Assembly: GCA_020851235.1 (NCBI GenBank)
Contig: JADZDD010000035.1
Location: forward strand, 372,001-436,000
Source of the DNA: Burkholderiales bacterium
Lineage (GTDB): Bacteria; Pseudomonadota; Gammaproteobacteria; Burkholderiales; Casimicrobiaceae
Length of the DNA: 64,000 nucleotides
Reading direction: 5' to 3'
The position numbers and the translations under genes were made by a program. Under the pieces are notes generated by a model, which was given only the letters and a program-made list of their open reading frames with translations, ran no database searches and was not told the DNA's origin. Shown one piece after another: positions 45,252-54,798 of the stretch (the stretch's first letter is position 1; each line of letters begins with the position of its first letter).

Positions 45252-45917
45252 ATGCGCATCCTCCTCGTCGAAGACGATCCGATGATCGGCCGCAGCGTCG
45301 AGACTGCGCTCGCGCAGGATGGCTACACCGTCGACTGGGTCCGGGATGGCGCGGCGGGTCGCCTGGCGCTCGACACCGCCAACGATGCCTACGGCCTCGT
45401 GCTGCTCGATCTCGGTCTGCCGCGCAAGAGCGGGCTCGATCTCCTGAAGGAAGTGCGACGGGCGGGCAACAAGGTGCGCGTGCTGGTCATCACCGCGCGC
45501 GACGCGGTGGCCGATCGCGTCGCCGGCCTCGATGCCGGCGCCGACGACTACCTCGTGAAGCCGTTCAGTCTCGACGAGCTCGCCGCCCGCATGCGCGCGC
45601 TCCTGCGTCGCGACATCGCCCGCGAGGACAACGTCCTGCGTTACGGCGATCTCGCCCTCGATCCGACGACGCGTCTCGTCACCCGCAAGGGCGAGCCCGT
45701 GGACCTGTCGGTGCGCGAGTTCGCCCTGCTCGCCGCCCTCCTCGAGCGTCCCGGCACGGCGCTGTCGAAGACCCAGCTCGAGGAGAAGCTCTACGGGTGG
45801 GGCGAGGAAGTCGAGAGCAATGCCGTCGAGGTGCACGTCCACAACCTGCGCAAGAAGCTCGGCGCGACCGCGATCCGCACGATCCGCGGCGTAGGTTACG
45901 TCGTCGCGCGGGCGTGA
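45252..45917 (+). CDS. OmpR-family response regulator (QseB/PmrA-like)
   Basis: Regulator of 221 residues. The receiver domain has the acidic pair VEDDP, phospho-acceptor Asp53 in LLDLGLP, Thr in VLVITARD and Lys in YLVKPF. The C-terminal winged helix ends with EVHVHNLRKKLGATAIRTIR. ATG 45252 gives the normal length. The kinase gene follows after 12 bases. By family it should bind direct repeats like CTTAA at promoters; candidate sites precede this gene and htrA. Confidence 0.95.
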   Translation: MRILLVEDDPMIGRSVETALAQDGYTVDWVRDGAAGRLALDTANDAYGLVLLDLGLPRKSGLDLLKEVRRAGNKVRVLVITARDAVADRVAGLDAGADDYLVKPFSLDELAARMRALLRRDIAREDNVLRYGDLALDPTTRLVTRKGEPVDLSVREFALLAALLERPGTALSKTQLEEKLYGWGEEVESNAVEVHVHNLRKKLGATAIRTIRGVGYVVARA

Positions 45918-45929
45918 GCGCGGACCGGC

Positions 45930-47288
45930 ATGGCAAGACCGCGCATGGGCTCGATCCGCCGCACGCTCCTCGTCCATCTCCTGCTCGGACTCTTCGCCGT
46001 GGCGGTGCTCGCCACCTGGCTCACGTACCGCGAGACGCAACGCGAAGTCGGTGATCTGTTCGATCTGCAGTTGAAGCAGCTCGCGTATTCGACCCGCATC
46101 GACGACCTCGTGCGGGGCCGCCCGCGCTCGCTCGAGGTCCCCGGCTACCGTGCGCAAAGCGGGGTCTCCGAGATCGTCACGCAGATCTGGGATCGCGATG
46201 GCGTCCTCGTGTACTGGACGCGCCCCGGCGCCGAGCTGCCGGTCCCCGTGCAGGAGGGCTACACCGACGTCGTGCGCGATGGTCGCGAATGGCGGGTCTA
46301 TACGCACGTGCAGGGCGCGCACGTGCTGCAGGTCGCGCACGCGCTCGACGAGCGCCGGGCGATCGCCACGCAAACCGCGCTGCGCACGCTGCTGCCGCTG
46401 GTGGCGCTCATTCCGATCCTGGGCGTGCTCATCTGGCACGCCGTCGGGCTCGGCCTGCGACCGCTCACCGCGATGTCGCGCGCGGTCGAGAAGCGGCGTC
46501 CCGATGCGATGGCGCCACTCGCGGTGGCGAACATGCCGCGCGAACTCAAACCCTTGGGGCAGAGCCTCAATGCGCTCCTCGCACGCTTGGACGATGCCCT
46601 GGCAGCACAGCGTCGCTTCACCGCCGACGCCGCGCACGAACTGCGCACGCCGCTCGCCGCGCTCAAGCTGCAAGCCGAGCTTGCCGAACGCACGCCCGCC
46701 GGACCCGAGCGCGAGGCCGCCTTCGCGGCGCTCGCCGCCGGCATCGATCGCGCCGCGCACCTCATCGACCAGCTCCTGACGATGGCACGCCTCGAACCCG
46801 GCGGTGCGGCGAGCGACGCACGTCCCGTCGACCTCACCGCGCTCGTGCGCGACGCGGTCGTCGCCCGCGCCGCACTCGCCGACGACAAGGAAATCGACCT
46901 CGGCCTTGCCGGCACGGCCGAGGTCACGCTCGCTGGCGATGCAGCCGGTCTTGCCACGCTCGTCGGCAACCTTCTCGACAATGCCTTGCGCTATACCCCC
47001 GCCGGGGGGAAGGTCGACGTCGGCCTCGAGCGCGACGCGTCCGGGATAACGCTTGCCGTCGTCGATACCGGACCCGGCATTCCGGCGGCGGAGCGGGAGC
47101 GGGTGTTCGAACGCTTTTACCGTGTCACCGATGCCGCCGGCACCGCGCTCGCCCGCGGTGATGCCAAGGGAAGCGGCCTGGGGCTGTCGATCGTGCGTCG
47201 CATCGGCGAAGCCCATGGCGCCAGCATCGAGCTTGGCGACGGCCCCGACGGGCGGGGTCTTGCCGTCCGCGTACGGTTCCCCGCCTGA
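45930..47288 (+). CDS. Sensor histidine kinase (QseC/PmrB-like)
   Basis: Inner-membrane kinase of 452 residues. Two membrane segments (about 11-30 and 150-170) flank a periplasmic sensor. The phospho-acceptor is His236 in FTADAAHELRTPLAAL. The ATPase N-box is LVGNLLDNALRY, followed by VDTGPGIP and GSGLGLSIVRRI. It is the partner of the response regulator 12 bases upstream. The signal is unknown; relatives sense catecholamines, iron or membrane stress. Confidence 0.94.
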   Translation: MARPRMGSIRRTLLVHLLLGLFAVAVLATWLTYRETQREVGDLFDLQLKQLAYSTRIDDLVRGRPRSLEVPGYRAQSGVSEIVTQIWDRDGVLVYWTRPGAELPVPVQEGYTDVVRDGREWRVYTHVQGAHVLQVAHALDERRAIATQTALRTLLPLVALIPILGVLIWHAVGLGLRPLTAMSRAVEKRRPDAMAPLAVANMPRELKPLGQSLNALLARLDDALAAQRRFTADAAHELRTPLAALKLQAELAERTPAGPEREAAFAALAAGIDRAAHLIDQLLTMARLEPGGAASDARPVDLTALVRDAVVARAALADDKEIDLGLAGTAEVTLAGDAAGLATLVGNLLDNALRYTPAGGKVDVGLERDASGITLAVVDTGPGIPAAERERVFERFYRVTDAAGTALARGDAKGSGLGLSIVRRIGEAHGASIELGDGPDGRGLAVRVRFPA

Positions 47289-47345
47289 CGCGTCGCGTCG
47301 CCTACACTAACGGGTTTGGGTTCTCGCACCGTGGAGTCTCGTTCC

Positions 47346-50300
47346 ATGACACATCGTTCGTGCGCACGTGCGGTTGGCGCTCGTCTTGGCCTTGCCATGG
47401 CCGTCGCACTGCTGTTCGCGCTTCCACTGCCGGCAGCAGCGCGCGCGCTGCCGAACTACGATGCCTTGCGCGAGGGCCCTGGCGCGGCGGCGAGCCCGTC
47501 CGCCATCGGCACGCTCGCGACGAGTCCAGGTATGAGCGTCGATGCGCGGCTTGGCGTGCCGAAGTTCCTGTGGGCGAGGGATCTCGAGCGTATCCGGAGC
47601 GCGCAGGCGAGCGCACCGCTCGCCAAGCGGCTCGCCGTCACCGACCCCGTCGAACGCGCGCGCGGGTACCTCGCCGACGCCGCCGGACTCTACCGGTTGC
47701 GCCCGTCGGAGGTCGACGCGCTCGCCGTCGTCGAAAACGCGCAGCTCACCGACGGCGCGTCGCTCGTGCGCTTCCGGCACGTGATCGACGGCATCGAGGT
47801 GTGGCGCGAGGAAGTCAGCGTCCTCGTCGACCGGCACGGCGCGCTCGTCGCAATCGGCGGCTTCGTCACCGGGGCCCCCGACGGCAATGACACCGCCGCG
47901 ACCGCGACGGGCCGCGACGCCGCGATCGGCTCGGTGCTCGCCGAGCAAGGCTTCGGCCGCGGCGCGAGCGCGCAACTCGTGCCGCTCGATGCGACAGGCG
48001 GCTACGAGCGGCTGGTGCTGCCGGCCGCGACGACCGGAGCGAAGGGCGAGACGCTCGCGGCGCCACTGCGCGTAAAGCGCGTGTGGTATCGCCTCACCGA
48101 CAGGCTCGTTGCGGCCTGGTACGTCGAGGTCCAGGTGAACGATGCGGCCTCGCGGCATGGCACCGATGCGTACTCCTACGTCGTCGCTGCGGACGATGCC
48201 ACCGTGCTCTTTCGCAACAACCTCGTCGCCGACGCCGCGTTCAGCTATCGCGTCTACGCGGAGCCCAATCCGCCGTTCCTCCCGCTGCCCGGACCCGGCG
48301 GGCGCGGCGGCTTTCCGCATCCCACGGGCGAGCCGGACGGCTACCAGCCGCCGATCCAGCCACGCAATCTCGTGACGCTCGCCAATGCGCCGTTCTCGCG
48401 CAACGATCCCTGGCTCACCGATAACGCCACCCGCACGATCGGCAACAACGTCGAGGCGCACAGCAACATGCTGGAGCCGGACGGCTTCGGCACGCCCGCC
48501 ACCGACGAGTGCAACTTCGGCCTGCCCGTCGACGGTGACCTCCACGCCTGCACGACGTCGCCGCGCACCTTCGATCACGCCTACGATCATGGCCTGCCAC
48601 CCGACGCGAGCCGGATGCAGGTGAACGCGGTCGTGACGAATCTCTTCTACACCGTCAACTACCTGCACGACTGGTTCTACGACGCGGGCTTCGACGAAGC
48701 CGCCCGGAACGCGCAGACGAACAATTTCAATCGCGGCGGCGTTGGCAACGACAGCATCTACGCCGAAGCGCAGGACTACTCCGGCAGCAACAACGCCAAC
48801 ATGTTCACGCCGCCCGACGGCGAGCGACCGCGCATGCGCATGTTCCTGTGGACGTCGACCACGTCGCTCGCCAAGGTCGAGTCGCCCGCAGCCGCGGGCG
48901 GCGTGAAGAACTCGGGCACGGCGGAGTTCGGGCTGCAGGCCTTCGACCTCACCGGATCGGTGGTGGCAGCACTCGACGCCGCCAACCCCGACGGGCCGAC
49001 CACGACCGACGGTTGCACGGCCTTGACCAACGCCGCGGCACTTGCAGGCAAGATCGCGCTCATCGATCGCGGCGTGTGCACCTTCGTGGTGAAGGCCAAG
49101 AATGCGCAGAGCGCCGGCGCCGCCGCCGTGCTCATCGTCAACAACGTGGCCCCGGGCGTGCCCGGCATGGCCGGCGAGGACGCGTCGATCACGATTCCGG
49201 TCCTGTCGATCTCGCTTGCCGACGGCAACGCGATCAAGGCGCAACTCGCCCAGGGGGTGACGATGCGTCTTGCCCGACGCTCGGCGCTGCCGCGCGACGG
49301 GTCGTTCGACAACACCGTCGTCGCCCACGAGTGGGGTCACTACCTCACCAACCGCCTCGTCGGCAACAGCAACGGCCTGAACGCGGCGCAGGGGCGCGGG
49401 ATGGGTGAGGGCTGGTCCGATTTCATCGCGATGCTGCTCGTCGTCAAGGAAGAGGATCGCAACGTGCCCGCCAACGCCGGCTTCAACGGCACGTATCCCG
49501 ATACGCCGTATCCACGCGGCGGGCCGGACTTTGCGCCGGACGTGCTCAACAATGCGTACTACTACGGACTGCGCCGCTACCCGTACTCGCGCAACATGAG
49601 CAAGAACCCGCTCACGTTCCGCCACATCGCCGACGACCAGCCGCTGCCCGCCACGCCGCCGATGTCCCCGACCGGCAGCACGGCGGAGAATTCCGAGGTG
49701 CACAACGCCGGCGAAGTGTGGGCATCGATGCTGTGGGAGTGCTACGGCAACCTCCTCGACGACACCGGCCGCCTGACCTTCACGCAGGCGCAGGAACGCA
49801 TGAAGCGCTACCTCGTGACGAGCCTCAAGCTGACCCCGCTCGACCCGACGTTCGTCGACGCGCGCGATGCGCTGCTCGCGGCGATGCAGGCGCAGGATCC
49901 CGTCGATCACGACCGCTGCCTCGCCGGCTTCGCCAAGCGTGGGCTCGGGCTCGGCGCGATCGCGCCCAACGGACTGTCCGAGGACAACATCGGCGTCGTC
50001 GAGAGCTTCCGCGCCACCGCCGACCCCGGCGTGAAGACCACGGCGATCGAGTACTACCACGCCGCGTTCGACCATTACTTCATCACGAGCATCCCCGACG
50101 AGATCGCCAAACTCGACCGCGGCGAGTTCGCCGGCTGGGTGCGCACGAACGAATCGTTCCCCGTGTACGCCGACTTTCCGGCGAATGCGCGGCCCGTGTG
50201 CCGCTTCTTCAGCGCGGCATTCGACCCCAAGAGCTCGCACTTCTACACGCCGAGCGCGAACGAATGCGCCATCGTCAAGACGAAGCCGGACTGGGACTTC

Positions 50301-50510
50301 GAAGGCGAGGTATTCGCCATACCGGTGCCCGACGCCGCGGGCCATTGCGCTGCCGGCACGACGCCGGTGTATCGCCTCTACAACCAGGGCCAGGGCGCCG
50401 CACCGAATCACCGCTACACGACGAGCCTCGCGATACGCCAGACGATGCTCGGCAAGGGCTGGATCTCCGAAGGCGACGGCGACCTCGGCGTGGTGATGTG
50501 CGCGCCGTGA
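47346..50510 (+). CDS. M36 (fungalysin) metalloprotease with PA and DUF5648 domains
   Basis: Secreted zinc protease of 1054 residues. The signal peptide ends near AAARA (residue 37), followed by an FTP-like propeptide to about 250. The zinc motif is HEWGHYL (His661, Glu662, His665), with the third ligand in GMGEGWSDF. A PA domain, usually a lid or substrate-binding element, lies before the zinc motif at about residues 545-650 (IDRGVCTFVVKAKNAQSAG). The last 155 residues form a DUF5648-like domain starting IEYYHAAFDHYFITS, with Phe/Tyr-His motifs and cysteines. ATG 47346 is preferred to TTG 47316. Probably an extracellular or surface enzyme. Confidence 0.9.
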   Translation: MTHRSCARAVGARLGLAMAVALLFALPLPAAARALPNYDALREGPGAAASPSAIGTLATSPGMSVDARLGVPKFLWARDLERIRSAQASAPLAKRLAVTDPVERARGYLADAAGLYRLRPSEVDALAVVENAQLTDGASLVRFRHVIDGIEVWREEVSVLVDRHGALVAIGGFVTGAPDGNDTAATATGRDAAIGSVLAEQGFGRGASAQLVPLDATGGYERLVLPAATTGAKGETLAAPLRVKRVWYRLTDRLVAAWYVEVQVNDAASRHGTDAYSYVVAADDATVLFRNNLVADAAFSYRVYAEPNPPFLPLPGPGGRGGFPHPTGEPDGYQPPIQPRNLVTLANAPFSRNDPWLTDNATRTIGNNVEAHSNMLEPDGFGTPATDECNFGLPVDGDLHACTTSPRTFDHAYDHGLPPDASRMQVNAVVTNLFYTVNYLHDWFYDAGFDEAARNAQTNNFNRGGVGNDSIYAEAQDYSGSNNANMFTPPDGERPRMRMFLWTSTTSLAKVESPAAAGGVKNSGTAEFGLQAFDLTGSVVAALDAANPDGPTTTDGCTALTNAAALAGKIALIDRGVCTFVVKAKNAQSAGAAAVLIVNNVAPGVPGMAGEDASITIPVLSISLADGNAIKAQLAQGVTMRLARRSALPRDGSFDNTVVAHEWGHYLTNRLVGNSNGLNAAQGRGMGEGWSDFIAMLLVVKEEDRNVPANAGFNGTYPDTPYPRGGPDFAPDVLNNAYYYGLRRYPYSRNMSKNPLTFRHIADDQPLPATPPMSPTGSTAENSEVHNAGEVWASMLWECYGNLLDDTGRLTFTQAQERMKRYLVTSLKLTPLDPTFVDARDALLAAMQAQDPVDHDRCLAGFAKRGLGLGAIAPNGLSEDNIGVVESFRATADPGVKTTAIEYYHAAFDHYFITSIPDEIAKLDRGEFAGWVRTNESFPVYADFPANARPVCRFFSAAFDPKSSHFYTPSANECAIVKTKPDWDFEGEVFAIPVPDAAGHCAAGTTPVYRLYNQGQGAAPNHRYTTSLAIRQTMLGKGWISEGDGDLGVVMCAP

Positions 50511-50535
50511 CGATCGGTTCGCCCGCGCTGCCGGT

Positions 50536-50568
50536 GTTAAGGAGGATTTAAGCGAGCGCCTCTACATT
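50536..50568 (+). promoter_or_regulatory. htrA promoter with QseB/PmrA-like direct repeat
   Basis: GTTAAG (50536-50541), five bases, TTTAAG (50547-50552), ten bases, then -10 TACATT (50563-50568). On the opposite strand the repeats read CTTAAA-N5-CTTAAC, matching the CTTAA-N5-6-CTTAA box known for PmrA/QseB regulators. It sits 49 bases before htrA, in a GC-rich gap, with no good -35. That suggests activation by the upstream response regulator. Confidence 0.65.
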
Positions 50569-50616
50569 GCACGTGCACGGCCCCGTGGGGGCCATCCTCG
50601 AGCAAGGAGAAGCGCG

Positions 50617-52089
50617 ATGCAACTGTCCAAGGTCACCTACGCCCTCGTCGCAGCCGGTGTCATCGGTGGCGTAACGACGCTCTATCATCAATCCACGCCG
50701 GTGACCGCCGCGTTCGCGGCCACCACGCCGCCGGCGGCAGCGACGCAGGCCGTCGTCCCCACGGCGGCTGCCAACCTCCCCGATTTCACGGCGCTCGTCG
50801 ATCGCGTCGGCCCGGCGGTGGTCAACATCACGGTCGTGCACAACGGCAAGGCTGCCGCAGCCGGTGACGACGACGATGACAACGGCGCCGACGACCCGTA
50901 TCGCGAATTCTTCAAGCGCTTCGGCGGCATGCCCAACATGCCGCGCATGATGCCGATGCCGCAGCAGCCCACGCAGGGCATGGGCTCGGGATTCATCGTG
51001 AGCCCCGACGGCTACATCGTGACCAATGCGCACGTCGTCGACGGCGCCTCGGAAGTGACCGTCAAGCTGACCGACCGGCGGGAGTTCACCGCCAAGGTCA
51101 TCGGAGCGGACAAGCGCACCGACATCGCGCTCGTCAAGATCGACGCCAAGAACCTTCCCGCGCTCTCGATCAGCGGCGCACCGGAAGTGCGTCGCGGCGA
51201 ATGGGTGATCGCGATCGGCGCACCGTTCGGCTTCGAGAACAGCGTCTCGGCCGGCGTCGTGAGCGGCGTGCATCGCGCGCTGCCGAACGGCCAGATGGTG
51301 CCGTTCATCCAGACCGATGTCGCAGTGAATCCGGGCAACTCGGGCGGGCCACTGCTCAACGCCAAGGGCCAGGTCGTCGGCGTGAATTCGCAGATCTACA
51401 GCCGCTCGGGTGGCTACATGGGCCTGTCGTTCGCGATCCCGACCGACGTTGCGCTGCGCGTTGCCGACCAGTTGAAGACGCACGGCAAGGTGATGCACGG
51501 GCGGCTCGGCATCGGCATCCAGCCGCTCGATCAGGCGCTCGCGCAAAGCTTCGGCTTGACCGACGCCAACGGTGCCGTCGTTGGGACCGTCGAGCCCGAC
51601 AGTCCCGCGGCCAAGGCGGGCTTCAAGGCCGGTGACGTGATCCGCAAGATCGATGGCGTCGCGGTGAGCGACAGCACCGACGTGACGAGCCGGGTCGGCA
51701 ACAGCGCGCCCGGCACCAGGATGGACGTGCAGGTGTGGCGCGACGGCAAGAACGTCGATCTCGCCGCCACCGTCGGCACGCTCGACGACACGAAGGTCGC
51801 CTCCGCCGGTGACGACACCGCGACGAAGGGCAAGCTCGGCGTCGCCGTGCGTCCGCTGACGCCGGAGGAGAAGAAGGAGATCGGCAAGGCGGGCCTCGTC
51901 GTCGAGAAGGCGGGTGGCGCCGCGGCGAAAGCGGGCGTGCAATCGGGCGACCTCATCGTCGGCGTCGGCTCGACCAAGGTCTCGACGGTCGATGAGTTGA
52001 AGTCGGCGATCGACAAGTCGGGCAAGACCGTCGCGCTCCTGATCGAGCGCCAGGGCCGCCAGATCTTCGTTCCGGTGAAGATCGGCTAG
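50617..52089 (+). CDS. htrA: Do/HtrA (DegP-like) periplasmic serine protease
   Basis: Envelope quality-control protease of 490 residues. The signal peptide or anchor spans about residues 7-35. The catalytic triad is His139 (TNAHVV), Asp169 (KRTDIALVK) and Ser242 (NPGNSGGPLL). Two PDZ domains follow (about 290-375 and 400-485). An Asp-rich and Met/Pro-rich loop (DDDDDNGADD, PNMPRMMPMPQQP) lies before the protease core. CAAGGAG precedes the ATG. A QseB/PmrA-like box upstream suggests control by the adjacent two-component system. Confidence 0.96.
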   Translation: MQLSKVTYALVAAGVIGGVTTLYHQSTPVTAAFAATTPPAAATQAVVPTAAANLPDFTALVDRVGPAVVNITVVHNGKAAAAGDDDDDNGADDPYREFFKRFGGMPNMPRMMPMPQQPTQGMGSGFIVSPDGYIVTNAHVVDGASEVTVKLTDRREFTAKVIGADKRTDIALVKIDAKNLPALSISGAPEVRRGEWVIAIGAPFGFENSVSAGVVSGVHRALPNGQMVPFIQTDVAVNPGNSGGPLLNAKGQVVGVNSQIYSRSGGYMGLSFAIPTDVALRVADQLKTHGKVMHGRLGIGIQPLDQALAQSFGLTDANGAVVGTVEPDSPAAKAGFKAGDVIRKIDGVAVSDSTDVTSRVGNSAPGTRMDVQVWRDGKNVDLAATVGTLDDTKVASAGDDTATKGKLGVAVRPLTPEEKKEIGKAGLVVEKAGGAAAKAGVQSGDLIVGVGSTKVSTVDELKSAIDKSGKTVALLIERQGRQIFVPVKIG

Positions 52090-52153
52090 CGCTTCCGGTC
52101 CCGCGCACGACAGCTTTCCGGCCGTCCCATTCATCCGGTTCGTGCGCAAGGCC

Positions 52154-52189
52154 GAAGGCCGCGGGAGGATCCCGCGGCCTTCTTTTTTT
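52154..52189 (+). terminator. Intrinsic terminator after htrA
   Basis: A perfect 12-base stem GAAGGCCGCGGG / CCCGCGGCCTTC with loop AGGAT (52166-52170) is followed by seven T (52183-52189). It lies 64 bases after the htrA stop and ends the rightward unit. Confidence 0.95.
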
Positions 52190-52317
52190 CGCCGCGTCGA
52201 TCCCAACCCCAAGGCCGCCGCCGACGCTGCGCCGGCGCGGGCACAAGCGCCTCTCGACCCCGAAGCGAAGCGCGGCACGTTTAGATGCACCGATGACCAC
52301 CCGATGAACGACGCACC

Positions 52318-52788
52318 ATGCGATCGACCTCCTGGGCACTCGGCCTCGTCCTCACTCTGGCCCTGGTCGCGCACCCGCTGCACGCCGACCCGGCCCGACC
52401 GCGGGCGCGCATCGAGCACGATGCCGCGTCGGGTCGAGCGCAACTGGTGATCGCCGCTACCGACGCCGCCCCGGCCCGGATCGTGGTGAGCAAGCTCTGC
52501 CGCTATGACCCGACGTCGCGCCGGTGGCGGCGCGACGGCTCGACGCGCGACGCCAAGGTCATCGGTGCAAGCACACGGATTGCGATCGGCGACGAAATCG
52601 GCCTGTACTGGATCGAATGGACCGAGGACGACCGCGCGGCCCAGGCGCAAGTCGCCTCCGGTCCCATCCGCTGCAACGACATCATGATCGCGCCTCCGCA
52701 GCCTCCAGGGACGGTCCGCACGTGCGTCCCGCACGAGCGCTCGGCAAGCGCCGAGTACGTACCCGACCCCGCGCTGCATTGCCGGTAG
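52318..52788 (+). CDS. Hypothetical secreted protein
   Basis: Protein of 156 residues, not recognised. The N-terminal signal peptide (about residues 1-23, ending HPLHA) leads to a mature part with three cysteines: SKLCRYDP, PIRCNDI and VRTCVP, plus a last one in LHCR. The central strand-rich RIAIGDEIGLYWIEWTEDD suggests a small beta fold with disulfides. It follows the htrA terminator, so it has its own promoter. No family could be assigned. Confidence 0.75.
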   Translation: MRSTSWALGLVLTLALVAHPLHADPARPRARIEHDAASGRAQLVIAATDAAPARIVVSKLCRYDPTSRRWRRDGSTRDAKVIGASTRIAIGDEIGLYWIEWTEDDRAAQAQVASGPIRCNDIMIAPPQPPGTVRTCVPHERSASAEYVPDPALHCR

Positions 52789-52825
52789 CCGGCGCCCTCC
52801 TGCCGGTCGCGCCTACGACCCCCGC

Positions 52826-54325
52826 TCAGCCGCCGACCTTCTCGACGCGCGGCGGCACCCACGAGCCATCGAGAATCGACGGCGCCTTGTCCTTCGGCCA
52901 GTACATGCGCATCATCGGGATGAAGTCACCTTTGGGCGCGGGCAGCCAGTTGGCCTCCTTGTCCTTGCCGGGCGACTCGGCCTGGAGGTACAGCGTGATC
53001 GAGCCGTCGGCGTTGGCCTTGAGCTTGTCGCGCGGGCTGACGGTGAACTTGTTGAGCTTGTTCGGCACGAACCACCAACCCTGGTCGATCATGTACATGG
53101 TGATCGACCAGAACGCGTTGACCGGCGGCGTCTTCCCCTTGGCAAAGGTCAACGTGTACTTGTTGGCGCCGTTCAGTGTCGCCCCCGTGCTGTCGACCAG
53201 GGTGTACGGGTACACCGCGTCCTCCTGCAGGTTGGCGGGCCAGCCAAACGCTGCGACCACGGCCCGCTTCAGGTAGTCGGTGCCGTACTGGCCCAGGCCC
53301 TTGGTGATCTGCCAGCCGTCGACGATCGTGCCCAGGGCCTTCTGGTTGGCGCCGATCGTGTCCAGCGCCTTCTGCGGCAGGTCCTTCAGCGCCGCCTGCA
53401 CCGCCGGGTCGAGCTTGCCCAATGCGAACGGCTTGCACGGCTCGAAGCCGATCTTCGCAAACCGCGCCAGCGCCGGCGCATCGGCGGCATAGGCCGGCGA
53501 GTCGCTGCACATGCGCTTGGCGAGCCAGGTGAAGTAGCCCTCGGTGCCCAGCGCCAGGATCACCGCCTGCGGCTTGTCGGTCATCGAGATGCCGGGGTTG
53601 GCATCCACCGCCGGCGCCTTCGGCGTGAACGGCTTGCCCCAGGCGGAAAGCGGCGTGATCTTGTACTGCGCCTGCAGCGCGTTGGCGGCCTTGTAGTCGG
53701 CTTCGGTGCCGTTGGCATAGGTGCGCCCGAGGATGACGATGTAGCGCGTGGCCGACGCGATGTGCTGCATGCCCTTGGGCACGTCCCCCTTCCAGCCCGG
53801 GCCGGTGATCAGGAAGTTGCCTGCCTTCTGGCCCGTGGTGCGCGATCCCGGGCTCGCGAAGATCGTCATCCACAGGTCGACCATCGGAAACAGGAAGTAG
53901 CGCTTGCCCATGGCGGGGTGACTGAAGACCTGCGGCTCCTTGAGGTCGAGCCAGGCCAGCGAATACAGCGTGTCGGCGTTCGGCGCCGACACGCCGCGAT
54001 AGTCGGCCGGCGGGTAGCGCTTGACGTTGACGAACTGGTTCGGCGGCGCCTTCAGCGCCTCGACGGCCGGCACGTTCGACATCTGGATGCGCGTGACATC
54101 CGTCGTGATCAGCGAATAGCCGTAGACATAGGCGTCGGTCGCGATGTCCACCGCCTCCTTGACCTGCGCGGCCTTCGCCGCGTCGGCCTCGGCCTTGGGC
54201 TGCGCCACGGCGGTGCCGCCGACGGCAAGCGTCGTGCAGGTGACCCACGCCACGAACGCACGCCACGCAGGTTGGCGTGCCGGCGCGACACGATGGGTAA
54301 CCTCGATATTCGGATTCTTGTTCAT
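52826..54325 (-). CDS. DUF1254/DUF1214 domain protein
   Basis: Exported protein of 499 residues. The signal peptide ends near GTAVAQ (residue 42). The DUF1254 half has DAYVYGYSLITTDVTR, NQFVNVKRYPPADYRG and PNADTLYSLAWLDL. The C-terminal DUF1214 has VNAFWSITMYMIDQGWWFV and ending LDGSWVPPRVEKVGG. The family is common in environmental proteobacteria and lacks a proven role. Its Lys/Ala-rich composition differs a little from its neighbours. It follows a lipoprotein gene on the same strand by 86 bases. Confidence 0.92.
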   Translation of the reverse strand: MNKNPNIEVTHRVAPARQPAWRAFVAWVTCTTLAVGGTAVAQPKAEADAAKAAQVKEAVDIATDAYVYGYSLITTDVTRIQMSNVPAVEALKAPPNQFVNVKRYPPADYRGVSAPNADTLYSLAWLDLKEPQVFSHPAMGKRYFLFPMVDLWMTIFASPGSRTTGQKAGNFLITGPGWKGDVPKGMQHIASATRYIVILGRTYANGTEADYKAANALQAQYKITPLSAWGKPFTPKAPAVDANPGISMTDKPQAVILALGTEGYFTWLAKRMCSDSPAYAADAPALARFAKIGFEPCKPFALGKLDPAVQAALKDLPQKALDTIGANQKALGTIVDGWQITKGLGQYGTDYLKRAVVAAFGWPANLQEDAVYPYTLVDSTGATLNGANKYTLTFAKGKTPPVNAFWSITMYMIDQGWWFVPNKLNKFTVSPRDKLKANADGSITLYLQAESPGKDKEANWLPAPKGDFIPMMRMYWPKDKAPSILDGSWVPPRVEKVGG

Positions 54326-54411
54326 GTCATCCTCGATGCGTGAGTATCCAAAAGAGGGGCAAATTCATGCGGGGTGACGCGTCCCTTGCGGCGCGCCGCG
54401 TACTGGGCCAC

Positions 54412-54735
54412 TCACTCACGCCGACCTGCGGCGGCGAAGCATCCGCTGCCGTCTTCGGGGCAGATCACGAGATAGGTTCCCCGTTGCCCGCATCCGCTCA
54501 CACCGATCGTGTACTCGAGCCTGGGCGTTCCGCGATACATGAGCACCGGCGGCACGTCCTCTCGGGAGATCACCTGCGCGGTGGCGCCCGGACAGTTCAT
54601 TTCGAACTGCGCCCGCCGCGTGGCCATCGCCAACGCCTGAGGTTGCGAGGCGTCCATGACCTGCTGCGTCGTCTGGCAGCCTGTCAGTGCGGCCAGGGTC
54701 GCTGCGATCGCGAGTGTCGTCTTCGTATCGATCAT
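54412..54735 (-). CDS. Small hypothetical lipoprotein
   Basis: Predicted lipoprotein of 107 residues. The lipobox LTGC places the lipid cysteine at residue 20. The mature part has the paired segments QFEMNCPGATAQVISRE and YTIGVSGCGQRGTYLVICPE, with four further cysteines that may form disulfides. GGAGC precedes the ATG. It resembles short proteobacterial lipoproteins of unknown function. Between the DUF1254 gene and the orphan receiver gene. Confidence 0.85.
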   Translation of the reverse strand: MIDTKTTLAIAATLAALTGCQTTQQVMDASQPQALAMATRRAQFEMNCPGATAQVISREDVPPVLMYRGTPRLEYTIGVSGCGQRGTYLVICPEDGSGCFAAAGRRE

Positions 54736-54798
54736 CGTTTGCTCCTTGTGAGTTCGATGCTGGATTGCAGCCAGGCGATGGACAACATCGCGGGCGTG

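Noticed and set aside
44757-47216. 819-codon minus-strand open frame
   Set aside because: Antisense to the NiCoT, regulator and kinase genes; no domain recognised.
47307-50411. 1034-codon minus-strand open frame
   Set aside because: Antisense to the M36 protease, whose zinc motif, PA domain and signal peptide are clear on the plus strand.
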